A DNA stretch of 64,000 nt, taken from the NCBI GenBank assembly GCA_963169235.1, contig CAUJCX010000047.1, positions 1 to 64,000 of the forward strand, given 5' to 3'. This DNA comes from Actinomycetota bacterium (GTDB taxonomy: Bacteria; Actinomycetota; Thermoleophilia; Miltoncostaeales; Miltoncostaeaceae). The translations under genes and the position numbers were made by a program. Under the pieces are notes generated by a model that made no database searches, was not told where the DNA came from, and saw nothing but the letters and a program-made list of their open reading frames with translations. This document shows positions 42,401 to 49,909 of this stretch, piece after piece (position 1 is the first letter of the stretch; each line of letters starts with the position of its first letter).

Positions 42401-42786
42401 TCCAGGTGGTGCCGCAGGGCAAGCGCCCACGGCCGCTGGCCCTGCTGTCGGGCGGCGAGCGCACGCTGGTGGCGCTGGCGTTCTGCCTGGCCATCGCCAC
42501 GGCCCGCCCGGCCCCGTTCTACCTGCTCGACGAGGTGGAGGCGGCTCTCGACGACACCAACCTGCGGCGCCTGCTGGCCGTCGTGCGGCGCCTGAGCGAG
42601 CACACGCAGTTCGTGATGATCACGCACCAGCAGCCGACGGTGGAGATCGCCGATACGCTGTTCGGCGTGACCATGGCCGCGGACGGGGTGTCGGAGATCG
42701 TGGCGCGCCGCCTCGACCGCGGCGCCGAGAGCGCGCGTCCGTTCGTGCGGCGCCAGCTGACGGCCATCCGCGGCGGGCGCGCGTGA
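39469..42786 (+). CDS. smc: Chromosome segregation protein SMC
   Basis: A 1105-residue condensin ATPase. The N-terminal head has GPNGSGKSNLAEAIVWAMGE (Walker A). Two very Ala/Arg-rich coiled coils flank a hinge at about residues 485-610 (from GTDVRVEPGMEAAVGAALGE). The C-terminal head has the signature LSGGERTLVALAF and Walker B FYLLDEVEAALDD. Start: ATG 39469 with GGAGG 4 nt upstream; GTG 39466 and 39464 are alternatives. It overlaps ftsY by 4 bp, the order found in many Gram-positive bacteria. scpA and scpB are not in the window. Confidence 0.95.
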   Translation: MLRQIALRGFKSFAQATSLELGPGLNVIVGPNGSGKSNLAEAIVWAMGEQRAAKLRASGMSEVVFSGGAHRPPAGLAEVRLTLVDEEPADIGRPSEVEVVRRITRTGDAGYRLNGANCRLLDVHEALALRGLGPDALAVIRQGQVEAVCTSRPSDIRAMLEEAAGVALSRRRRRRAELRLGRVAERLDRARDLQAELATRHASLERQAQAATRAAEIDAALSEARLRAQRAQAHAAARALAAARHARREADAHRAGADQRAREAGAAAARADQALEHLTTAQAEADRRRQTVRAAAQRVADRRDFAAERLAAARDAASARQAEADAARAAREELVQQRAAAARDVATHEAALDEATALLDTARAGLDAASGRAAAAARGADELAGRLRTHRRMADDAAARTVRATQALERARAERAALGDAPGGSDATRLERRAAVAAERVERWQGRHHAAQAHAADAAAARDAADARRRDTARELARLARPGKGRRGLGTDVRVEPGMEAAVGAALGELADAPWAGDVAAALEAVHGGAPCAVAPAPPRPAAYAGAPGRPLVDVIVECPADARPFVEQVLAGCFVVDDVTAVPAGRDGVFVTPAGDVVRPATGVVSRGGADWAREARRGALADALAGCQTDLSAAAAAHDDAAAAARRVAARVRAAERCRTRADRAREAALGAAAGHARALAEADARVANAAREHEAAVAAAPAPGDVPTDADVEAARRAAASDAEALVAARGAAATAEEAASACRAALSAARITVAERDARDAELARAAAPAEPVDLEPAQRAVAALTRAARALAARTDAFPEAARDEAAGVAQAQAARGAARAEAGRARESLREAEEAAHAAALAVAGAEARAESAGAPEGEDPGDVDLEAQARDVEALERRRRAVGTVNPLAADECAELAERIDDTGQQIADLESASAAIASHLGSLDDAVSAGFDGVFTAVRARFEEMIAALFPGGQGRLAVIGDDDDPGVEIQVVPQGKRPRPLALLSGGERTLVALAFCLAIATARPAPFYLLDEVEAALDDTNLRRLLAVVRRLSEHTQFVMITHQQPTVEIADTLFGVTMAADGVSEIVARRLDRGAESARPFVRRQLTAIRGGRA

Positions 42787-43793
42787 CGGGCGACGCGGAG
42801 GGCCGCGAGCAGCTCGAGCGCTGGGCCGAGCTGTTCGCCCTGGCGCCCCCGCCCGCACCCGAGGTGGCCGAGAAACGCCGCCGGGGCCTGCTGGGGCGGC
42901 TGCGCGAGAACCTGTCGAAGCCGCGCCAGACCATCTCACCGCAGATCGCCGGCATCTTCGCGGGCACGCTGATCACGTCCGACACGTGGGACGAGCTGGA
43001 GGAGGCGCTCATCACGGCCGACTGCGGCATGGACGCGTCGCTGGCCCTGGTGGAGCGGCTGCGGGCCCAGGAGGCCGAGGGCCGCATCACCAACGGCCAG
43101 GAACTCGCCCGGGCCCTGGCCACCGAGGTGGCCCGCGACATGGCGCCGGAGCCCCCCAAGCTGGAGATCGCCCACGATCCCACCGTGATCCTGGTGGTGG
43201 GCGTCAACGGCAGCGGCAAGACCACCACGGTGGGCAAGCTGGCCCACCGTCTGGCCCAGCTCGACCAGAAGGTGGTGATCGGAGCGGCCGACACGTTCCG
43301 GGCCGCAGCCATCGATCAGCTGGCCGTGTGGGCGGAGCGTTCGGGGGCGAGCCTGGTGCGCCAGGCGCCCGGCGCCGACCCGGGGGCCGTGGCGTACGAC
43401 GCCGTGGCGTCGGGCAAGGCGCGCGGCGCCGACGTGGTCATCATCGACACGGCTGGACGCCTGCAGACGCAGCGAAACCTCATGGACGAGCTGCGCAAGG
43501 TGCGCGGCGTCATCGACAAGGCGCTACCCGGCGCGCCGCATCACACGCTCCTGGTGCTCGACGCGACCACCGGGCAGAACGGGCTGAGCCAGGCGCAGCT
43601 GTTCGACGAGGCCATCGACCTCTCGGGCGTGGTCATCACCAAGCTCGACGGCACGTCGCGGGGCGGCATCGCGGTGGCCATCCACCAGACGCTGAAGCTG
43701 CCGGTGGCCGTCGTGGGCGTGGGGGAGAAGCTGGAGGACCTGCAGCCGTTCGACGCCCGGGCGTACGCGGGCGCCATCTTCACGGCGGAGTAG
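42783..43793 (+). CDS. ftsY: Signal recognition particle receptor FtsY
   Basis: A 336-residue SRP GTPase. Residues 25-110 form the helical N domain. The G domain shows VVGVNGSGKTTTVGKLA (G1), AADTFRAAAIDQL (G2), IDTAGRLQTQRNLMDEL (G3), TKLDGTSRGG (G4) and GVGEKLEDLQPF at the end. The short acidic N-terminal region lacks a membrane anchor. It partners the Ffh encoded at 51418. A GTG start overlaps smc. A weak GGCGCC hairpin follows. Confidence 0.95.
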   Translation: MTGDAEGREQLERWAELFALAPPPAPEVAEKRRRGLLGRLRENLSKPRQTISPQIAGIFAGTLITSDTWDELEEALITADCGMDASLALVERLRAQEAEGRITNGQELARALATEVARDMAPEPPKLEIAHDPTVILVVGVNGSGKTTTVGKLAHRLAQLDQKVVIGAADTFRAAAIDQLAVWAERSGASLVRQAPGADPGAVAYDAVASGKARGADVVIIDTAGRLQTQRNLMDELRKVRGVIDKALPGAPHHTLLVLDATTGQNGLSQAQLFDEAIDLSGVVITKLDGTSRGGIAVAIHQTLKLPVAVVGVGEKLEDLQPFDARAYAGAIFTAE

Positions 43794-43850
43794 GCGCCCG
43801 CCGACGGCGCCCTGTGCGTTCGGGCGGTGTACGCGTGCCGCGAGCGGCGG

Positions 43851-43856
43851 TAGCGT
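43851..43856 (+). promoter_or_regulatory. -10 box for the small membrane-protein operon
   Basis: TAGCGT lies 6 nt before ATG 43863, the start of a 25-codon open frame, and 80 nt before GTG 43937. By the spacing rule of this window, translation would begin on the short frame. Confidence 0.4.
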
Positions 43857-43862
43857 CGGCGC

Positions 43863-43940
43863 ATGCGGTGCGTTCAGCCACGCGTCGGGGTGCACAAAGG
43901 CGCGGCGACGCGCGATCACGTGATGCCGGGGCGGCGGTGA
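43863..43940 (+). CDS. Possible 25-residue leader ORF
   Basis: The frame starts with ATG 6 nt after a TAGCGT box and ends at TGA 43938-43940, overlapping the GTG of the next gene as GTGA. The product would be basic (MRCVQPRVGV, later HKGAATRDHV). Nothing in it resembles a known attenuator (no run of one amino acid). The promoter spacing and the coupling overlap are the evidence; it could be chance in this high-GC sequence. Confidence 0.35.
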   Translation: MRCVQPRVGVHKGAATRDHVMPGRR

Positions 43941-44485
43941 CCGAAGACCGTCCCATCGTGTCGATCACCATCTCCCGGCGTCGCCTGGTCACGGCGGTCG
44001 CGGGCGTCGTGCTCGTGGCCGGGGCGGCGGTGCAGGTGCTCACCCGGGCGCACATCGTGTCGTCGCACACCGTGGCCGCGGCGGCGGAGTACGCGGTCGG
44101 GTTCGCGCTGCTCACGTTGACGGTGCAGTGGTTGCTCACCCGCGCGGAGCGCGCACCGGCTGCCGGCGCGCCGGCACCGGGGGCGGCCCCGCCGGATGGG
44201 CGGCCTCGGTGGCGCGTGGCCGCGGGACGCCTCGCGGGCACCACGGAGGGCTTCGTCGCCGGCGTCGTGGTGGTGGGACTCGCCGCCGCGGCGTGGTCGA
44301 TGATCGTGCGCGGCGCATCCGTCGGCGAGACGGTGCGCGAGGTTCTGAGGGGTGGCGCCGTGCTGGTCGGGACGGCGGCGCTGCTGGCGGCGAGCACCGA
44401 CCTCTTCGAGGGGATGGAGCCCGATGCGGACGAGGATGACATCGACGTGCGGAGCCTGATGGCCGGCCGGGGGGAACGGGGATGA
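43937..44485 (+). CDS. Small membrane protein of unknown function
   Basis: A 182-residue protein with about four hydrophobic segments: LVTAVAGVVLVAGAAVQVL, the stretch around YAVGFALLTLTVQWLL, GFVAGVVVVGLAAAAW and a fourth near VLVGTAALLAA. A Pro/Ala loop lies between the second and third. The C-terminus is acidic (EPDADEDDIDV) and probably cytoplasmic. GTG 43937 is the only start that keeps the first helix. It overlaps the next gene by 4 bp (ATGA), so the trio is translationally coupled. I do not recognise the family. Confidence 0.6.
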   Translation: MTEDRPIVSITISRRRLVTAVAGVVLVAGAAVQVLTRAHIVSSHTVAAAAEYAVGFALLTLTVQWLLTRAERAPAAGAPAPGAAPPDGRPRWRVAAGRLAGTTEGFVAGVVVVGLAAAAWSMIVRGASVGETVREVLRGGAVLVGTAALLAASTDLFEGMEPDADEDDIDVRSLMAGRGERG

Positions 44486-44751
44486 CGCCCGGCCGTGCGC
44501 GGTCGTTGCCGGCGATGCTGCGCGCGCTACCGGTGTGGGCCCGCTGCGTCATCGGCGTGGCCTACGTCGCCGCGCTTACCGTGGCGGTGCTGCGGTGGCC
44601 GCAGTGGGGGATCCCCGTCGGCGCCGCGACCACGCTGGCGTTGACGCTTCCCGCCAGCCTTCAGGTGCCCACGTGGACGCCGCCATCGGCCACGCGCGAC
44701 GCTGGCGACGGGACGTCACCCGGTCGGCGCGGTCCGGGCCCTCGCGCATGA
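44482..44751 (+). CDS. Small membrane protein of unknown function
   Basis: An 89-residue protein with two predicted transmembrane helices (CVIGVAYVAALTVAVL and the VGAATTLALTLPASL region) and a basic, Gly/Pro-rich tail. It overlaps both neighbours by 4 bp (ATGA at each end), which supports real coding despite its size. The function is unknown. Confidence 0.55.
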   Translation: MTPGRARSLPAMLRALPVWARCVIGVAYVAALTVAVLRWPQWGIPVGAATTLALTLPASLQVPTWTPPSATRDAGDGTSPGRRGPGPRA

Positions 44752-45170
44752 TCCGGCCGGCACTCCCGCGCGTGGTGCGCGGCGCCGTCGCCTCGTGGGC
44801 GGTCCCCGCGTTGGCCCTCGGTGCCGGTCTCGCCGCGATCGTGGCCGGCACCGTGGAGGCCGTCGTGGCCGTCACGGCCGCGTTGGGCGCCGTGCTCATC
44901 GGCGTGCTCGTCGCACGATGGCGGCAGGCGCGCAGCGGCGCGACCCCCGTCGTGCGCGGCCGGCTGCCCCACCCGAAGATCCTCGGCGGCTACGCCCTCG
45001 CCGCGGCGCTGATGGGCGCGACGCAGGGGAACGGCGAACAGTTCTTGCCGGGCACCGCACGACCCACCGCCGGCGCGCTCTACGGCACCATTGTGTTCGT
45101 GGTGGTCCTCGCCGTCTGGATCCTCGCGCCGTCCCGCGGCGACGGGCCACGCGCGACGGGTGGTGGCTGA
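44748..45170 (+). CDS. Membrane protein of unknown function
   Basis: A 140-residue protein with about four hydrophobic stretches (WAVPALALGAGLAAIVAG, VVAVTAALGAVLIGVLV, a weaker GGYALAAALMGA and YGTIVFVVVLAVWILAP). A basic loop containing RWRQARSG lies in the middle. It is the last gene of the coupled three-gene set and ends 53 bp before the convergent ferritin gene. I do not recognise the family; a complex of the three products is possible (inference). Confidence 0.55.
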   Translation: MIRPALPRVVRGAVASWAVPALALGAGLAAIVAGTVEAVVAVTAALGAVLIGVLVARWRQARSGATPVVRGRLPHPKILGGYALAAALMGATQGNGEQFLPGTARPTAGALYGTIVFVVVLAVWILAPSRGDGPRATGGG

Positions 45171-45223
45171 ACCCGGATGAGGCCCCCCGCACCTGGGCGC
45201 GAGGGGCGTACCGACGGGTGGGG

Positions 45224-45733
45224 CTACTCGGCCGTGCCGAACTCGGCGGCCGCCTTGCGGCGCACGTGCTCCTCCACCAGCAGCATGTTGGCCTCACCCG
45301 CGCGGGCGACGATCTGCAGCAACTCGCCCATGGTGTCGAGCTCCTCCACCTGCTCGGTGACGAACCAGTCGAGCATCGCCCGGGTGGCGTGGTCGCGTTC
45401 GTCGATGGCCAGGTTGGCCAGCCCGTCGATCTGCGCGGTGACGTCCTCCTCCTGCTTCAGCGCCAGCGAGACGGCCTCTTTGGCGCTGCGGTACGTGGCC
45501 TTCGGCGCGGCGATCTTGGGGATGGCCACCTTGGCGCCCGTGTCGCGCAGGTAGTGCAGCAGGCGCATCGCGTGGTCGTGTTCCTCGCTGGCCTGGTGGT
45601 CGAAGAACGCGCCCATCTGGGGCAGGCCGTCCTCGTGGAAGTACGTCGCGATCTGCAGGTACTGGAAGTGAGCGGCGAACTCGTTACCGATCTGCACGTT
45701 GATCGCGTCGGCCATCGCCTTGCTGATGGGCAC
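45224..45733 (-). CDS. Ferritin
   Basis: A 169-residue ferritin of the non-haem FtnA type. NEFAAHFQYLQIATYF, the ferroxidase segment HQASEEHDHAMRLLHYL (E-x2-H), then the EEDVTAQIDGLANLAIDERDHATRAMLDWFVTEQVEE helix pattern give the Glu/His ligands of the diiron centre. GTG 45733 is the start with AAGGAG upstream. It lies 18 bp after efeB on the same strand, so iron import (EfeUOB) and iron storage are probably expressed together. Confidence 0.92.
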   Translation of the reverse strand: MPISKAMADAINVQIGNEFAAHFQYLQIATYFHEDGLPQMGAFFDHQASEEHDHAMRLLHYLRDTGAKVAIPKIAAPKATYRSAKEAVSLALKQEEDVTAQIDGLANLAIDERDHATRAMLDWFVTEQVEELDTMGELLQIVARAGEANMLLVEEHVRRKAAAEFGTAE

Positions 45734-45751
45734 GTGTGGTCTCCTTGTGGT

Positions 45752-47026
45752 TCAGGCGAACAGGGTGTCCGCGAAACGTTCCCCCGGGCGCGGTCCCGGT
45801 GGCACGGCGAACAGCCCCGAGCCCGTGTGGCGAAGGTACTCCACCAGCAGGTCCCTTTTCGCCATCTCCGTCTGCATCGGGATGTAGTGCGTGGTGGGGT
45901 CGTTCACGAACGCGATGAAGAAGAGGCCGGCGTCGAGCCGCCCCAGGTGGGTGCTGCCGTCGACGAAGTTGTAGCCGCGCCGCAGGATCCGCACGCCGTC
46001 GTTGCGCGTGGGGTGGGCCATCGCGACGTGGGAGGCCGCGTCGATGATGGGGGTGCCCCCCCGGCCCTTGAGGGCGAAGTCGGGCTCGGCGAACTCGCCG
46101 CCGCCCGACATGGGGGCCCCCTCGCTCTTGCTGCGGCCGATGATGTTCTCCTGGTCGCGCAGCGACTGCTGGTCCCACGTCTCGATGGTCATGCTGATGC
46201 GCCGCGACACCAGGAACGACCCGCCGGCGAACCAGGGGGCCTCCGGGTACTGGTCGGCCCCCACCCACACGTGCTGGTCGAGCGCGGCCGTCTCGTCGGC
46301 CTTGATGTTGGCGGTGCCGTCCTTGAACCCGAAGAGGTTGCGCGGCGTCACCTGGTCGCTGGTGGTCGACGACGTGCGGCCGAAGCCCAGCTGCGACCAG
46401 CGCACCGTGGTGGTGCCGAACCCGATGCGGGCCAGGTTGCGCACGGCGTGCACGGCCACCTGGGGGTCGTCGGCGCACGCCTGCACGCACAGGTCTCCGT
46501 CGCTGCGGGCGGGGTCGAGGGTGTCGCCGGGGAAGTGCGGCAGGCGCCGCAGCGGCCCCGGGCGGCGGTCGGCCAGGCCGAAGCGGCCGTCGAACAGCGA
46601 CGGGCCGAACCCGATGGTGATGGTGAGGCCCGCGGGGGGGAGGCCGATGGCCTCGCCGGTGTCGTCCGGGGGCGCGTCGTACGGACCGGACGTGGGGCCC
46701 GCCGGGCCCGCGCCCTCGCCGCGCATCATCCGCTCGGCGGCGTCCCCCCACGCCGCCAGCAGCGCCCGCAGGTCGGCGCGGGAGCGGCTGGTGACGTCGA
46801 ACGCGGCGAAGTGGAGGCGGTCCTGCGCGGGCGTGACGATGCCCGCCGGATGCGGGCCGCCGAACGCGTACGCCGCGCCCGCGCCGCCGGGTGCGGGTGT
46901 CTCGGCGGCGGTGCCGCGCCCGGTGCCGAAACCCGCGCCGAACGCCGCGGCTCCCGCGGCGGCGGCGATGCCGCCGCGCAGGAGGGTGCGGCGGGACAGT
47001 CCTTCGGTGGCTTCCGGCTCGGTCAC
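45752..47026 (-). CDS. efeB: Dye-decolorising peroxidase EfeB, Tat-exported
   Basis: A 424-residue haem peroxidase of the DyP family. A twin-arginine signal (SRRTLLRGG plus an Ala-rich core) sends the folded protein outside the membrane. NLFGFKDGTANIK contains the GxxDG motif with catalytic Asp, and the proximal haem His lies in the second half (IIDAASHVAMAHP region). In EfeUOB systems EfeB is thought to oxidise ferrous iron, or to release iron from haem, for import. A GTG start has AGGAC upstream; 7 bp separate it from efeO. Confidence 0.92.
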   Translation of the reverse strand: MTEPEATEGLSRRTLLRGGIAAAAGAAAFGAGFGTGRGTAAETPAPGGAGAAYAFGGPHPAGIVTPAQDRLHFAAFDVTSRSRADLRALLAAWGDAAERMMRGEGAGPAGPTSGPYDAPPDDTGEAIGLPPAGLTITIGFGPSLFDGRFGLADRRPGPLRRLPHFPGDTLDPARSDGDLCVQACADDPQVAVHAVRNLARIGFGTTTVRWSQLGFGRTSSTTSDQVTPRNLFGFKDGTANIKADETAALDQHVWVGADQYPEAPWFAGGSFLVSRRISMTIETWDQQSLRDQENIIGRSKSEGAPMSGGGEFAEPDFALKGRGGTPIIDAASHVAMAHPTRNDGVRILRRGYNFVDGSTHLGRLDAGLFFIAFVNDPTTHYIPMQTEMAKRDLLVEYLRHTGSGLFAVPPGPRPGERFADTLFA

Positions 47027-47033
47027 GTGCGTC

Positions 47034-48203
47034 CTACCCCACCACCGCGGCGGTCAGCTTGGACAGTGGCTCGCTGAGCGCGGTGACCGCGTCGGCGAGC
47101 TCACGCACCTGGGCCGGGGTGAGCGCGTCGTAGCCCACGAACCCCGTGTCGCCCTGGCGATGCTTGTCGAGCAGCTTCTGCAGCGCCACGAACCGGCTGT
47201 CGATGGTCTTCGCCAGCGCGGGGTTGCGCTTGTCGACCACCGGGCGCAGCCCGTCGAACGCGACGCGCGCGCCGTCGACGTTGGCCTGGAAGTCGTACAG
47301 GTCTGTACGCGACCAGTACTCCTCCTCGCCGGTCACCTTGCCCGTGGCGACCTCCTCCAGCAGGCCGCGCGAGCCGTTGGCGATCTGGTCGACGGTGAAG
47401 CTCATGGTGCGCACCCGCTTGTCGAGCGTCGTGGTGTTGGCCACCAGGTCGTTCGCCATCGTGGTGCGCTGGGCGGGGGTCATGGGGGTGTAGCCCTTGG
47501 CCCGCTGCGGCCACAGGTCCTTCTCCATGCGGTGCCAGCCCGTCCACTTCTGGCCCGGCTCCACGTCGGCCTCGCGCGCGTCCATGCGGGGATCGAGATC
47601 GCCGAACGACTCGGCCACGGTCTCGATGCGCTCCCAGTGCACGCGCGCGTCGGTGTAGAGCTGCCGGGCGCGGTCGTCGTCGCCGGCCTTGTACGCGTCG
47701 GCGAACTGCACGGTCTTGGTGAGCAGCTGGGCGCTCTGGTCGCGCACGTACGCCTGGTAGTTCTTGGTGGCCTGCTTCACCTGCGTGGCCACGTCGCCGG
47801 TGGGGGCGACGTCCTCGCCGGAGTCGTCCACCTGGAACGCGGCGCGGATGCCGGCGCCCTTCATGCCGGGCTTGCACGCCGTCACGTACGTGCCGGGCCC
47901 GGCCGTGGTCACCAGCTCGCGGGTGATGCCCGGGCCGATGTTCTCGACCTCGCCGACGATGCGCAGGCCGTCCTCGGCCAGCAGGTAGAACTCGGTCACC
48001 TGGGACCCGGTGTTCTTCACCGCGAACGTGAGGTGGCCCGACGGGGCCGACGTCGCCGTCAGCTCACACGCGTCGGCGCTGGAGGTCACGCTGACGTGCC
48101 GGGGATCGCCCTTGGCGGCCTTGTCGTTGCTGGTGCAGCCTGCGAGCAGGCCGACGGTGGCGGTCGCACCTAGTGCGGCCGCCAGAACATGCGGGGACTT
48201 CAC
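47034..48203 (-). CDS. efeO: Iron-uptake lipoprotein EfeO
   Basis: A 389-residue exported lipoprotein with lipobox VGLLAGC (Cys about residue 24). Residues 35-125 form a cupredoxin-like domain (VSVTSSADACELTATSAPSG, later GPGTYVTACKPGM). Residues 135-385 form the imelysin/peptidase M75-like domain with the metal motif HxxE in VHWERIE. It passes iron to the permease EfeU. A GTG start overlaps the efeU stop by 4 bp. The long frame upstream belongs to the efeU region. Confidence 0.93.
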   Translation of the reverse strand: MKSPHVLAAALGATATVGLLAGCTSNDKAAKGDPRHVSVTSSADACELTATSAPSGHLTFAVKNTGSQVTEFYLLAEDGLRIVGEVENIGPGITRELVTTAGPGTYVTACKPGMKGAGIRAAFQVDDSGEDVAPTGDVATQVKQATKNYQAYVRDQSAQLLTKTVQFADAYKAGDDDRARQLYTDARVHWERIETVAESFGDLDPRMDAREADVEPGQKWTGWHRMEKDLWPQRAKGYTPMTPAQRTTMANDLVANTTTLDKRVRTMSFTVDQIANGSRGLLEEVATGKVTGEEEYWSRTDLYDFQANVDGARVAFDGLRPVVDKRNPALAKTIDSRFVALQKLLDKHRQGDTGFVGYDALTPAQVRELADAVTALSEPLSKLTAAVVG

Positions 48204-49075
48204 GAGACGGTGCCCTCCGTGGTGGCATTGGTGGCCGGCCGGGCGTCGGGACCGCGGTGCGGTCGACGGCCGAGCCGCCACGCGAACGCGCCTCCGACGC
48301 ACACCATGTACGTGATCCAGGCGAGCGCCTCGAGGTACGTGGTGGCCGGCGAGAAGTTGAAGACGCCCTTCAGCAGCGTGCCGTACCAGCTGCCGGGCTC
48401 GATGGTGGCCGAGACGTCGAACAGCAGGTCGTTCAGGCCCGGAAGCACCCCGGCCTCCTGCAGGTCGTGGATGCCGTAGGCGAGCACGCCCGCGGCCACC
48501 ACGATGAGGAACGCGCCGGTCCAGGCGAAGAAGCGGGACAGGTTGATGGTGATGGCGCCGCGGTACAGCAGGTAGCCGATGGCGACGGCCACCGCGATGC
48601 CCAGCGCGGCTCCGATGATGGGGTCGGATGACCCCGCCCCGCCACCGGTGGCGGCCTGGCCCGCGGCCCACAAGAACAGCGTGGTCTCGAGGCCCTCACG
48701 GCCGACGGCCAGCATGGCCATGAGTACCAGCGACCACATGCCGGCCTCGCCGGCCCGGTCGACGTGCGAGCGCAGCGTGCCCGCCATGTCCTTCGACGCG
48801 CTCAGCATCCAGAAGATCATCCAGGTGACGAAGCCCACCGCGATGATGGACAGGCCGCCGCCGATCATCTCCTGCGCCTCGAACGTGAGGCCGCGGGGGC
48901 CGAACGTCAGCAGCGCACCGAACCCCAGGCTGAGGGCCACGGCGATGGCCACGCCGGTCCAGATGGGCGCGAGCAGCCCGCGCCGCCCGGACTTCACGAC
49001 GTACGCGATCAGGATGCTCACGATGAGCGCGGCCTCAAGGCCTTCGCGGAGCCCGATCAGGAAGTTGGCGAACAA
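48200..49075 (-). CDS. efeU: Iron permease EfeU (FTR1/OFeT family)
   Basis: A 291-residue membrane permease with seven predicted helices and both iron-binding motifs, REGLEAAL near residue 10 and REGLETTLF near residue 130 (RExxE). It imports iron across the cytoplasmic membrane with EfeO and EfeB. The TTG 49075 start puts the first RExxE at its usual distance from the N-terminus; AGGA lies just upstream. It heads the efeUOB-ferritin unit, with a palindrome resembling an iron-repressor site upstream. Confidence 0.94.
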   Translation of the reverse strand: MFANFLIGLREGLEAALIVSILIAYVVKSGRRGLLAPIWTGVAIAVALSLGFGALLTFGPRGLTFEAQEMIGGGLSIIAVGFVTWMIFWMLSASKDMAGTLRSHVDRAGEAGMWSLVLMAMLAVGREGLETTLFLWAAGQAATGGGAGSSDPIIGAALGIAVAVAIGYLLYRGAITINLSRFFAWTGAFLIVVAAGVLAYGIHDLQEAGVLPGLNDLLFDVSATIEPGSWYGTLLKGVFNFSPATTYLEALAWITYMVCVGGAFAWRLGRRPHRGPDARPATNATTEGTVS

Positions 49076-49110
49076 AGAGTCCTGCCTGGTGGAGGTCGGC
49101 CGGCCGGTGC

Positions 49111-49116
49111 ATTTTA
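49111..49116 (-). promoter_or_regulatory. -10 box for efeUOB-ferritin
   Basis: TAAAAT on the minus strand gives a leader of about 29 nt to TTG 49075. A -35 is not clear (TGTTGC 16 bp upstream is the best match). Confidence 0.4.
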
Positions 49117-49141
49117 GGTCACGGCCGTATCCGCAACATAC

Positions 49142-49155
49142 TTAGGGGTGCCTAA
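49142..49155. promoter_or_regulatory. Possible DtxR/IdeR-like iron operator
   Basis: TTAGG-GGTG-CCTAA is a 14-bp inverted repeat just upstream of the efe promoter. It agrees at 11 of 14 positions with the inner/right part of the IdeR box consensus as I recall it (TTAGGCTAACCTAA). The context (iron uptake plus storage) supports iron control. The full 19-bp box is not present. Confidence 0.45.
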
Positions 49156-49192
49156 CGTGTCAACGACGACCCGGGCCGCCGCGGCATGCCGA

Positions 49193-49813
49193 TTACGGTC
49201 GCACCGGTGCGGCGCGGACGAGCGTCGTGGCGAAGTGGCAGGCCACGTCGCGGCTCCACCGGCGGGGATGCCTCAGCATCGCGTGGCCGTCCGGCACGTC
49301 GGCGTCCAGCGACACGCGCGCGCCGTGCTGCGCCAGGTGGCTCGCGACGCCGGTGCTGCCCTGCGGGGGCGTCACCCGGTCGTGCCGCCCGTGCAGCACC
49401 CGCACCGGCAGCCCGGGGGTCGGCGTCACGTCGGGGAGGTCGGCCGCCGGGATCCAGGCCGCCACGGTGGCGGCGGCGGCCACGCCGGGCTCGCTGAGCA
49501 GGTGCAACGCCACCCGGGCCCCCATCGAGTGGCCCACGATGCCCACCGGCACCCCGGGAAACCGGTGGCGCACGCGGTCGAGCGCCGCCCTGCCCTCGTC
49601 GATGCGGGCCCCGTCGTTCCACCCCACGGCGCCGTAACGCGCCCGCACCACGCGGATGCCGTCGGGCCGCAGGCGCCGCCGCAGCGCGTGCGTCAAGAGC
49701 ACGGCCCGGACGCTGGCCGGGTGCCACAGGCGCGGTGTGCGGGTGCCCTGCGGGCATCCACCCTGGAACACCACGACCACGGCGCCGGGGTGGCGCGGTC
49801 GGCGTATGGGCAC
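49193..49813 (-). CDS. Alpha/beta hydrolase (dienelactone hydrolase/esterase-like)
   Basis: A 206-residue alpha/beta-hydrolase fold protein. VVVFQGGCPQGT holds the oxyanion strand, GIVGHSMGARVAL the nucleophile elbow (Ser), VRVLHGRHDRVTPP the acid and DGHAML the catalytic His, so the triad is complete. GTG 49813 has GGAGG upstream and is preferred to the longer open frame. It is divergent from the CMD-family gene; the region between holds the ECF41-type promoter. The substrate is unknown. Confidence 0.8.
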   Translation of the reverse strand: MPIRRPRHPGAVVVVFQGGCPQGTRTPRLWHPASVRAVLLTHALRRRLRPDGIRVVRARYGAVGWNDGARIDEGRAALDRVRHRFPGVPVGIVGHSMGARVALHLLSEPGVAAAATVAAWIPAADLPDVTPTPGLPVRVLHGRHDRVTPPQGSTGVASHLAQHGARVSLDADVPDGHAMLRHPRRWSRDVACHFATTLVRAAPVRP

Positions 49814-49851
49814 GACACCTCCGGGGACGCGGTGCGCGGGAGACCGGAGGG

Positions 49852-49878
49852 TGTCACACCTCGGCCCTCCCCGGTGTC
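49852..49878 (+). promoter_or_regulatory. ECF41-type promoter
   Basis: TGTCACA (49852-49858), 16 nt, then TGTC (49875-49878). As I recall it, the target promoter of ECF41 sigma factors is TGTCACA-N16-CGTC, so only one base differs. It lies 31 nt before the CMD-family gene, whose neighbour encodes an ECF41 sigma factor. Confidence 0.65.
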
Positions 49879-49909
49879 CGTGCCGGTGAACCCCGACTCT
49901 GGAGGACGC

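Noticed and set aside
39469-42786. Repetitive Ala/Arg codons in smc as a possible repeat array or CRISPR
   Set aside because: There is no constant repeat-spacer unit; the periodicity is that of coiled-coil codons.
39421-42939. 1172-codon open frame antisense to smc
   Set aside because: It mirrors the Ala/Arg-rich coiled coil of smc. It has no motif, start context or promoter and is a usual by-product of high GC.
43793-43811. GGCGCC-N7-GGCGCC after ftsY
   Set aside because: The stem is only 6 bp with self-complementary arms; too weak to call.
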